Positions 24,416 through 30,495 of a stretch of 32,781 bases of DNA are shown here, piece by piece; within the stretch, counting starts at the first letter, position 1; each line of letters begins with the position of its first letter. This DNA is from Janibacter anophelis NBRC 107843 (GTDB lineage Bacteria > Actinomycetota > Actinomycetes > Actinomycetales > Dermatophilaceae). The stretch spans positions 1 to 32,781 of the forward strand of contig NZ_BCSQ01000043.1 of assembly GCF_001570945.1 (NCBI RefSeq), given 5' to 3'. The notes beneath the pieces were generated by a model. It made no database searches. It was not told where the DNA came from and saw only the letters and a program-made list of their open reading frames with translations. A program made the translations under genes and the position numbers.

Positions 24416-25321
24416 GTGACCTTCAGCCGTGAGGACTTGGTCAGCGCGACCACGACTGACAGCCCGTGGGAGCCATCGACCGAGGCCATCAACTTCCGGG
24501 TGCTCCAACGCATCATCGACGGCGACCCGTCCGGCCACTCGCCCGTTGCCGTCGCTGTGGCCGTCACGGACTTGGTACGGGACGAGCTGGAGAAATTCGG
24601 GACGAGCGGTGGCGAGATCGCCGATAACGCAGGGTCCAAGGTGCTCATCAGAGCGCTCACGGCATCAGCGTCCGCGGCAGGAGCTGGACCGTTCACGCTC
24701 CCGTTCCGAGACTTCGACAACTTCAAGAGCTACTGGAAGCGAAACGGATGCTACGGCAGCTACCAAGCGCGCCAAGAGTTGATCAACGAGCTGTTCGAGC
24801 CCCTTCAACAGCGACTGGACGCTCTCGCGTCCGGCGCAGGTTCGGCCCTCGCGGTGACCGACGATGCACTGAACTCCCTGACCGACCCCACTGCCATTCG
24901 CGATCACCTCAACCGCATCGCGAACCTCATCGAGTCAGACCCCCGTGCCGCGGTTGGTAACGCCAAGGACCTCCTCGAGAGCGCCGCGAAACTGGTTCTG
25001 CGCGAGCTCGGTAACGAATACCCACCGAAGCCGAAACTTCCGGTCCTGATCGACACCACCCACAGGGTCTTGGGCGCGCACGCCAAGGAGTTCAAGGACT
25101 CCTCGGCCATCCGAAGCCTCCTCGGCGGGCTCTCCACCACAGTCAAGGGTGTCGCCGAACTCCGAAACGAAGCTGGCACAGGCCATGGGCGCGAGAGCGT
25201 GCCCGTGTGGGTCGCACCACGGCACGCACGCTTGGCCGTCGGAGCCACCACGGTGTGGGTCCAGTTCGTGCTCGAGACCTTGGGGGAGCGCAAACGCGCG
25301 AACCCCGGCAGCAGCCGGTGA
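24416..25321 (+). CDS. abortive-infection family protein with C-terminal HEPN-like (Abi_C) domain
   Basis: 301 residues. The C-terminal third (about 175-290) follows the pattern of the Abi_C domain: DPRAAVGNAKDLLESAAKLVLRE split over about 180-200, IRSLLGGLSTTVKGVAELRNE, and a closing helix HARLAVGATTVWVQFVLETL. The segment R250-N-x5-H257 (RNEAGTGHGR) is the R-x4-6-H motif of HEPN ribonucleases, so the likely toxic activity is RNA cleavage on infection. The N-terminal 170 residues, with FRDFDNFKSYWKRNGCYGSYQARQ near 100-123, probably sense the trigger. GTG at 24416 is chosen because it opens the conserved frame; the ribosome site is weak. It lies 48 bases after hsdR and 78 before the TIR gene. 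Confidence 0.75.
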   Translation: MTFSREDLVSATTTDSPWEPSTEAINFRVLQRIIDGDPSGHSPVAVAVAVTDLVRDELEKFGTSGGEIADNAGSKVLIRALTASASAAGAGPFTLPFRDFDNFKSYWKRNGCYGSYQARQELINELFEPLQQRLDALASGAGSALAVTDDALNSLTDPTAIRDHLNRIANLIESDPRAAVGNAKDLLESAAKLVLRELGNEYPPKPKLPVLIDTTHRVLGAHAKEFKDSSAIRSLLGGLSTTVKGVAELRNEAGTGHGRESVPVWVAPRHARLAVGATTVWVQFVLETLGERKRANPGSSR

Positions 25322-25399
25322 GCCGGCAGCCCAAGACGACGCCTCCCGGGGTGTCAGTGCGTGCACCTACCGTTGTTTACCTGAGGTGAAGGAGTCAAC

Positions 25400-26152
25400 G
25401 TGGTCAGCAACAGTGAGCTCAACCGCCGCATCAGAGCAGCCCAGCGCAAGGCGCAGCAGCAGTTCAACCGCGAGGTCGACAGAGTCAATCGTGAGAACCA
25501 GCGGCGCGTCGACGCTGCCAACCGAAAAATCGCAGCCCAGAACAAGGCTGAGGTGGACCGGGTCAACAAGGCGAACCAACGGGCTGTCGACGCCCACAAC
25601 CGCAAGGCAGACGCGCACAACAGGAAGGTGATCGCGGGCCTCAGCCGGCGGCTCACGGGTCCGACTCGCGTGGTCAGCTACCGACCGGCGGAACAAGACC
25701 TGGTCGAGCGAGTCCACAACGCCATCTCCTTCGACGACGGGCGCGAGTACGACGTCTTCATCAGTTACGCGCGCATCGACGGCGAGCCCACAGCGACTGC
25801 CCTGGCCGCAGCACTCACAGACCGCGGGGTCTCTCCTTGGCTCGACCAAGTCGCCATCGAACCGGGCAAGAGCCAGTCGCTCCAGATGGACGCTGGCCTC
25901 CGCAAGGCCGCGGCCGGCGTCGCCGTTCTCACGCCTGCGTACCTCACCGGGCGCTTCTGGACTCAACGTGAACTCGGCGCGCTCCTGCACAAGGACGTGC
26001 TCATCCCAGTACTGGATGGAGTCACTTTCGCCGATGTCGCCGAGTACAGCGGCATCCTGCCCGACCTCGCCGGCTTCACCACCGCCGAAGACAACCTCGA
26101 GACCATCGCTGACAAGATCGCACCCGCCGTTCTACCCGCCGCCCAGCAGTAG
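25400..26152 (+). CDS. TIR-domain protein with N-terminal Asn-rich coiled coil
   Basis: 250 residues. Residues about 5-78 form a long coiled coil built from repeated VDxxNR/K units (EVDRVN, RVDAAN, EVDRVN, AVDAHN, ADAHNRK). The TIR domain spans about 116-245: YDVFISYAR (box 1), RGVSPWLDQVAIEPGKS (BB-loop region), and WTQREL with Glu191 at the position of the catalytic glutamate of NAD-cleaving TIRs. Likely role: NAD hydrolysis or NAD-derived signalling that halts infected cells, with oligomerisation through the coil. GTG at 25400 follows GAAGGAG at 5 bases. It is transcribed with, or just after, the HEPN gene. No SIR2/ThsA partner is present, so it is not a standard Thoeris. Confidence 0.8.
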   Translation: MVSNSELNRRIRAAQRKAQQQFNREVDRVNRENQRRVDAANRKIAAQNKAEVDRVNKANQRAVDAHNRKADAHNRKVIAGLSRRLTGPTRVVSYRPAEQDLVERVHNAISFDDGREYDVFISYARIDGEPTATALAAALTDRGVSPWLDQVAIEPGKSQSLQMDAGLRKAAAGVAVLTPAYLTGRFWTQRELGALLHKDVLIPVLDGVTFADVAEYSGILPDLAGFTTAEDNLETIADKIAPAVLPAAQQ

Positions 26153-26220
26153 CCGCGTTCAGAAGGCCGACGCAGGCAGAACGTCTACCGCAAACCCGAT
26201 GTCACGGGCATCTGGCAGGG

Positions 26221-26253
26221 TCTCGTGTGACAGGTTGGCTGGTTCTCGTGTGA
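26221..26253. repeat. short direct repeats resembling an insertion-sequence end
   Basis: TCTCGTGTGA occurs twice, 23 bases apart (26221 and 26244), with similar flanks (CAGGG... and TGGT...). Multiple short direct repeats at an end are typical of IS21-like elements, but no transposase remains nearby. Confidence 0.3.
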
Positions 26254-26395
26254 TGGCCTCATCCGGCACTCCTCGAGTTCGGCTCCAGCAGCGGGCTGTA
26301 GACCTTTTGTAAACTCCCCGCCGAACTCCTGGGTCGCGGCATCGTTCACGTCGTCGCGACCCAGGACATTCTTTGTGCCTCGTCCGGGCCGCGAG

Positions 26396-26584
26396 TCACG
26401 GAGCCAGCCGGGAGTGGCTGTGCCGCATCGTCTCTAGCCTGTCTCTGCTCTGCCCGGCAATGAAGGACAGGAGGACGACGATGAAGAGGGTGATCAGGAT
26501 GAGCAAGGAGGTGTTGGCCCTGTCCTCTGCTCGATCATTGCAGGAAACCTTTATGTCCGCATAGTATTTACGCAATGTCGTCAT
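26396..26584 (-). CDS. possible small single-span membrane protein (doubtful)
   Basis: 62 residues if it begins at ATG 26584. The middle holds a convincing membrane span (TSLLILITLFIVVLLSFIAG) flanked by charged ends (NDRAEDRAN and QSRDRLE). There is no ribosome site, and the 5-prime part overlaps a good promoter for the opposite-strand gene pair, so it may be spurious. If real, it could be a holin-like or toxin-like peptide. Confidence 0.25.
   Translation of the reverse strand: MTTLRKYYADIKVSCNDRAEDRANTSLLILITLFIVVLLSFIAGQSRDRLETMRHSHSRLAP
26538..26567 (+). promoter_or_regulatory. promoter of the HTH-nucleotidyltransferase pair
   Basis: TTGCAG (26538-26543), 18-base spacer, TAGTAT (26562-26567) in an AT-rich patch; start of transcription near 26574, about 32 bases before the GTG at 26606. 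Confidence 0.5.
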
Positions 26585-26605
26585 GAGTGGAAGCGAGGTC
26601 TGGTC

Positions 26606-27310
26606 GTGGGTCTGATCAGTGCCCCCGAGGCCGCCGTCCAATTGGGCGTCTCACGCACGCGCATACAGCAGCGCATTCAGGACGGATCCCTTCCCGCGCG
26701 AAAGGTGGGACGCCAATGGGTCATCGACCAAGCCGACCTTCGCGAGATCGCTCACCACACCGACCCCGGACGGCCCCTGTCGCGAGCCTCGGCCGGAGCT
26801 CTGATTGCCGTGGCCGCCGACGTGGCTGACCATCTCTCCCCATGGGCGAAGTCCCGCGCACGTGCCCGTCTGGCCCAACTGCTCGAGGAGGCGCCACACG
26901 AGCGCGATCTGGACGACTTTGCCGTCCTCATGCTCCGCACGCTCGGCCACCGCGCCGCGCGAGAGCTCTACAGGGCCTCGCCGCTGGACCTGGCGGGGCT
27001 GCGCGACGACGCGCGGATGCACCTCTCGGGCCTGTCCTCGCCAAAGGCACAGATGTCGGCTCTGGATGTCGTTGAGGGCTATTCGAGGGCCGGCGACCGT
27101 GACGCGCTGGTGCGAGACCATCTCCTCGTGCCGGCATCCGCGGACCGCGCCAATGTCGTCCTTCACGTCGTCGACGAGGCCGTCGATCCAGAGCGTTACA
27201 AGGACATCGACCTCGTCATCGCCGCTGATCTGGCGGAGCATCCGGGCCCGCGCGAACGTGCCCGCGCGCAAGAGCTCCTGGCCGAGCGTGCACAGAGGCG
27301 CGGCGCGTGA
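26606..27310 (+). CDS. excisionase-type HTH protein, putative antitoxin
   Basis: 234 residues. An N-terminal MerR/excisionase-type winged helix (about 3-50: LISAPEAAVQLGVSRTRIQQ, then GSLPARKVGRQWVIDQADL) is followed by a helical region (about 60-225) without a recognised domain, including ALIAVAADVADHLSP and a DLDDFAVLMLRTLGHRAARELY segment (split). GTG at 26606 follows AAGCGAGG. Its stop overlaps the next start by 4 bases (GTGA), so both proteins are made together. A DNA-binding protein coupled to an AbiEii-like nucleotidyltransferase fits a toxin-antitoxin pair in which this one represses the operon and neutralises the toxin. Confidence 0.7.
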   Translation: MGLISAPEAAVQLGVSRTRIQQRIQDGSLPARKVGRQWVIDQADLREIAHHTDPGRPLSRASAGALIAVAADVADHLSPWAKSRARARLAQLLEEAPHERDLDDFAVLMLRTLGHRAARELYRASPLDLAGLRDDARMHLSGLSSPKAQMSALDVVEGYSRAGDRDALVRDHLLVPASADRANVVLHVVDEAVDPERYKDIDLVIAADLAEHPGPRERARAQELLAERAQRRGA

Positions 27311-28035
27311 CCTGGGTGGTCATGCCGGTGATGTCTGCTGGCCAGGAGCAGGCGTGGCACACATTGATGGACCTCCACGAAGCCGTCCCGACCGACTGGG
27401 CGCTCGTCGGCGGACAGATGGTGCATCTGCACTGCGCCGAACGAGGCGGTGTGCCGCCGCGACCCACCGATGACGCCGACACCGTCGTCGATGTCCGAGC
27501 CCAGCCGGACATCCTCCTGACCTTCACCGCTGCCCTGGCGGATCTTGGGTTCACTGCCGACACCTCCGGCGACGGGATGCAGCACCGCTGGAAGCGCGAC
27601 CGCGCACAAATCGACGTCCTCATCCCGGAAGGCACCGGTCAGCGCGCAGAGTCCAGGGGTGGGGTCCATGGGGCGCCCACCGTCGCGGCACCGGGAACCA
27701 CCCAGGCGCTCGCCCGTGCGAGCGACATCGAGGTCGAGGTCGCCGGCAGGCGCGGCATGGTGCGCCGCCCAAGCCTCGTGGGCGCCTTGGTCGGCAAGGC
27801 AGCCGCTCGCATCGACTTGGGCAGTGGCGGAGCCAGCGGTCGGCACTGCGTCGACTTCGTCGTGCTTGCCGGCCTGCTCTCCGCGAGCGACGTCCGCGAT
27901 GAGGCCCTGTCACCCAAGGACCGCAAGCGTCTGCGCCTGATGCTCGACGTCTGCACCCGAGATCCAGCCGCTCTCAGCGTCGAGAACGCGACGGAGAACC
28001 TGCAGCGCCTCTCGCTGGCAGCCGGCCTGTCGTAA
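27307..28035 (+). CDS. AbiEii-like nucleotidyltransferase, putative toxin
   Basis: 242 residues. The nucleotidyltransferase fold signature is visible: GG at 35-36 in WALVGGQMVHLH, the metal-binding pair D56-x-D58 in PTDDADTVVDV, and the third acid Asp103 in QIDVLIP. The helical C-terminal half (about 140-242) resembles DUF1814/AbiEii proteins. Known relatives block growth by nucleotide transfer to RNA or protein; the substrate here is unknown. GTG at 27307 overlaps the antitoxin stop. It is the last accessory gene before the core resumes. Confidence 0.7.
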   Translation: MTWVVMPVMSAGQEQAWHTLMDLHEAVPTDWALVGGQMVHLHCAERGGVPPRPTDDADTVVDVRAQPDILLTFTAALADLGFTADTSGDGMQHRWKRDRAQIDVLIPEGTGQRAESRGGVHGAPTVAAPGTTQALARASDIEVEVAGRRGMVRRPSLVGALVGKAAARIDLGSGGASGRHCVDFVVLAGLLSASDVRDEALSPKDRKRLRLMLDVCTRDPAALSVENATENLQRLSLAAGLS

Positions 28036-28098
28036 CTGATCGTCCACGACGCCGAACTCCCGGGTGCGGTTGTCGGTGGACAGGAGTTCACTGGGTGG

Positions 28099-29484
28099 AT
28101 GACCCGGTGCAGCATCGTCCCGCCCCACGTCCTCGCCGCGCTCGCGCGCTCGGACGACGCCCGTCCGGCGCTCGTGGCCGCGCGCACCCTGGCCCTCGAC
28201 GCCTCGTTGCGGCACGGCCGGACGACGGCGCGGACGCTCCCTTCGCCCTCCGTCGCGCCCACGAGGCCGGCGGAGGGGCCGCAGCGCACGGTCCACGACG
28301 CGGGCGGCACCGAGCAGCTGCCCGGCACCGTGGTGCGTGACGAGGGCCAGCCGCCCACCTCGGACCCGGCCGTGGACGAGGCCTACGACGGACTCGGGCT
28401 GACGTGGGAGCTGTGGGCGCGCGAGTACGGCCGGGACTCGCTGGACGGCGCCGGCATGCCGCTGCTCGCGACCGTGCACTACGCGCAGGACTACGACAAC
28501 GCCTTCTGGGACGGCATGCAGATGGTCTTCGGCGACGGTGACGGCGAGATCTTCACCCGCTTCACCGCGAGCCTCGACGTCATCGGCCACGAGCTCGCCC
28601 ACGGCGTCACCGAGCACACCGCGGCCCTCGTCTACCGCGACCAGTCCGGTGCGCTCAACGAGCACGTGTCCGACGTCTTCGGGGTGCTCGTCAAGCAGCG
28701 CCACCTCGGGCAGACTGCCGACGTGGCCGACTGGCTCATCGGGGCCGAGCTGCTCGCCGAGGGCGTGCAGGGGCAGGCCCTGCGCTCGATGGCCGCGCCG
28801 GGCACCGCGTACGACGACCCGCGCATGGGGCGCGACCCGCAGCCGGGGCACATGGACGACTTCGTGCGCACCCGCGACGACAACGGGGGAGTGCACATCA
28901 ACTCCGGCATCCCGAACAAGGCCTTCCACCTCGTCGCCACGACGATCGGCGGTCCTGCCTGGCAGGCTCCCGGGCTCATCTGGTGCGACGTGCTCACCGG
29001 GCAGATCGCGCCGGACTGCGACTTCGCGACCTTCGCCGGGCTCACCCTCGCCGCGGCACGGGCCCGGTACGGCGACGGGTCGCCGGAGGCGATGGCGGTC
29101 GCCGATGCGTGGCAACAGGTGGGCGTCGCCCCGGACGAAGGGGGGACCCCCGGCGCCGAGGTCGACATCCCGGGGGGCGCCGGTCGCGTGGGAGCCGCGA
29201 CGGGCCCCCTTCGCCTGTCGCGCTCGGGTGGGGTGGCGGGCCTGACGCGGGCGCGCGAGTTGGTCCTCGACGAGCTGCCGGAGCCCGACGCGCGGGCCTT
29301 CCGGGCACTCGTCGAGGGTCCGCAGTTGCCCCGTCTCGCTGCTGAGGAGCCGTCGCGCCCCGACGCTCTCTGCTACGGCCTGCAGTGCGAGCGCCCGGAG
29401 CTCGACGTGCAGGTCGCCGAGACCGTGCTGCCGCAGGCCACCCGCAGCCTCTTCGAGCGGACCCTGCGCGGCGAGGGCCGGTGA
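28099..29484 (+). CDS. M4 protealysin-like metallopeptidase with fused emfourin-like inhibitor domain
   Basis: 461 residues. Residues 1-40 resemble the short protealysin propeptide (IVPPHVLAALAR). The catalytic part (about 90-350) has H164-E165-x2-H168 (HELAHGVTEH), the third zinc ligand Glu188 in NEHVSDVFG, and GVHINSGIPNKAF near 271-283 with the active-site His. There is no signal peptide, as is usual for protealysin types. The C-terminal 85 residues start PLRLSRSGGVAGLTRAREL and end LPQATRSLFERTL. This matches my memory of emfourin, a protein inhibitor normally encoded by a separate adjacent gene. Enzyme and inhibitor in one chain would keep activity in check until cleavage or export. ATG 28099 has a weak ribosome site, but no in-frame start lies upstream. 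Confidence 0.85.
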   Translation: MTRCSIVPPHVLAALARSDDARPALVAARTLALDASLRHGRTTARTLPSPSVAPTRPAEGPQRTVHDAGGTEQLPGTVVRDEGQPPTSDPAVDEAYDGLGLTWELWAREYGRDSLDGAGMPLLATVHYAQDYDNAFWDGMQMVFGDGDGEIFTRFTASLDVIGHELAHGVTEHTAALVYRDQSGALNEHVSDVFGVLVKQRHLGQTADVADWLIGAELLAEGVQGQALRSMAAPGTAYDDPRMGRDPQPGHMDDFVRTRDDNGGVHINSGIPNKAFHLVATTIGGPAWQAPGLIWCDVLTGQIAPDCDFATFAGLTLAAARARYGDGSPEAMAVADAWQQVGVAPDEGGTPGAEVDIPGGAGRVGAATGPLRLSRSGGVAGLTRARELVLDELPEPDARAFRALVEGPQLPRLAAEEPSRPDALCYGLQCERPELDVQVAETVLPQATRSLFERTLRGEGR

Positions 29485-29502
29485 CGGCTGCGCGCTCGTC
29501 GT

Positions 29503-29515
29503 TAGGCTGCCGGTC
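29503..29515 (+). promoter_or_regulatory. -10 box of a leaderless aroQ transcript
   Basis: TAGGCT at 29503-29508 ends 7 bases before the GTG at 29516, placing the transcription start at the start codon. No Shine-Dalgarno is present. Confidence 0.45.
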
Positions 29516-29983
29516 GTGAGCAGCGCACCGACCGTCGTCGTCCTCAACGGGCCCAACCTCAACCTGCTCGGCGAGCGCGAGCCCGAGGTCTACGGCCACG
29601 AGACCCTGGCCGACGTCGAGGCGCTGTGCCGCGCGCGGACCGACGAGCTGGGCTGGGCGCTCGACTTCCGCCAGACCAACCACGAGGGCGTCATGATCGA
29701 CGCCATCCACGAGGTGCGGGCGAGCGCGGTCGGCCTGGTGATCAACGCGGGCGGCTGGACGCACACGTCGGTCGCGATCCGCGACGCATTGGCCGCGGTG
29801 CAGGGGCCGGTTGTCGAGGTGCACATCTCCGATGTCCATGCGCGAGAGGCCTTTCGGCACTTCTCCTACATCAGTGACGTGTCGGAGGCGGTCATCGTCG
29901 GGCGGGGCGTGCGCGGCTACGTCGAGGCGATCGACGCGGTGCGTGAGCACGTGGGCGGACGAGCGCCGCACGATGATGCCTGA
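29516..29983 (+). CDS. aroQ: type II 3-dehydroquinate dehydratase
   Basis: 155-residue dodecameric-type enzyme of the shikimate pathway that converts 3-dehydroquinate to 3-dehydroshikimate. Diagnostic blocks: NGPNLNLLGEREPEVYG (11-27) with the flexible-lid Arg and catalytic Tyr, QTNHEGVMIDAIHE (about 54-67), INAGGWTHTSVAIRDAL (about 77-93) and VEVHISDVHAREAFRHFSYIS (split at about 100-120) with the catalytic-type His. It lies 31 bases after the peptidase gene but probably has its own leaderless promoter. Other aro genes are not in view. Confidence 0.95.
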   Translation: MSSAPTVVVLNGPNLNLLGEREPEVYGHETLADVEALCRARTDELGWALDFRQTNHEGVMIDAIHEVRASAVGLVINAGGWTHTSVAIRDALAAVQGPVVEVHISDVHAREAFRHFSYISDVSEAVIVGRGVRGYVEAIDAVREHVGGRAPHDDA

Positions 29984-30190
29984 CCACGACCACGCCGCCG
30001 TCGGGGTTTGCTGGTAGCGTCGCTCACGTAGTTGCAGTACAGAACTTCTCGCATGATGCGAATGGGACCGACTCGTCGGGCTCACAGTGTTACCAGAGGC
30101 GTGTACCTCTGCCGAGGGGAGCTTTGCAGCTTGCGCAAGGTCTCGCGACCCGCGAGGCCGGTTTGTTCAACAGGAAAGAAGATTCACCCC
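29984..30190 (+). promoter_or_regulatory. structured leader of the cold-shock gene
   Basis: A roughly 200-base gene-free stretch before a 67-codon gene. It holds hairpins CAGAGG/CCTCTG (30094-30111) and a 9-bp stem GGTCTCGCG/CGCGAGGCC with one G:U (30139-30159), the latter just before the GGAAAGAAG ribosome site. A long structured 5-prime UTR is typical of cold-shock mRNAs, where it controls translation by temperature. Confidence 0.45.
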
Positions 30191-30394
30191 ATGGCACAGG
30201 GCACCGTTAAGTGGTTCAACGCTGAGAAGGGCTTTGGCTTCATCGCCCAGGACGGCGGAGGCCCCGACGTGTTCGTTCACTACTCCGCGATCGACACGAC
30301 CGGCTACCGGTCGCTCGACGAGGCGCAGCGCGTCGAGTTCGAGATCACCCAGGGCCCCAAGGGCCCGCAGGCCGAGCGCGTTCGTCCCGTCTGA
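30191..30394 (+). CDS. cspA: cold-shock protein (CspA family)
   Basis: 67 residues, a single cold-shock domain that binds single-stranded RNA/DNA and melts RNA structure. RNP1 KGFGFI (14-19) and RNP2 VFVHYSAI (27-34) are intact, as is the start [14 protein letters not shown]. Its length is the family norm. ATG at 30191 follows GGAAAGAAG at about 9 bases. It is monocistronic, with a structured leader and a strong terminator. The acidic middle (GGGPDVF) and the C-terminus QAERVRPV match actinobacterial relatives. Confidence 0.96.
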   Translation: MAQGTVKWFNAEKGFGFIAQDGGGPDVFVHYSAIDTTGYRSLDEAQRVEFEITQGPKGPQAERVRPV

Positions 30395-30435
30395 GACGAC
30401 TCGCACGCCTGATGCGGTGATTCCACCGCTTCGTT

Positions 30436-30467
30436 CGAAGGCCCCCACCATCCGGTGGGGGCCTTCG
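30436..30467 (+). terminator. terminator of the cold-shock gene
   Basis: Fourteen-base perfect stem (CGAAGGCCCCCACC and complement) with loop ATCC, 41 bases past the stop. Confidence 0.85.
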
Positions 30468-30495
30468 TCATGTCCGGGGTTAGGGTGTCCTCTCG

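Larger units (their letters stand above)
26153..26605. other. 453-base low-gene region: repeat, promoter and doubtful small ORF
   Basis: The GC content drops locally. It contains a 10-base direct repeat TCTCGTGTGA (26221-26230 and 26244-26253), an imperfect partner of a sequence near 28050 (CGCCGAACTCC-T/C-GGGT at about 26319), a doubtful membrane ORF and a promoter for the downstream pair. It may be a patch of decayed insertion-sequence DNA. Confidence 0.4.
11950..28050. mobile_element. tRNA-Ser-adjacent accessory region (genomic island), ends not precisely defined
   Basis: Between tRNA-Ser(UGA) and the metallopeptidase gene the content switches from housekeeping genes to recombination, phage-like and defense genes. 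The 9-mer CGAAGGGGG, found at least 11 times in the flanking 17 kb, was not seen here. I found no copy of the tRNA 3-prime end on the right side, so there is no proof of a single integrative element. It may be several insertions at a hotspot. Confidence 0.6.

Noticed and set aside
25400-26152. Thoeris system
   Set aside because: The TIR protein lacks a neighbouring SIR2/ThsA-type effector.
27910-29562. 550-codon minus-strand frame opposite the metallopeptidase
   Set aside because: Composition-driven shadow; the plus strand carries HExxH and other catalytic motifs.
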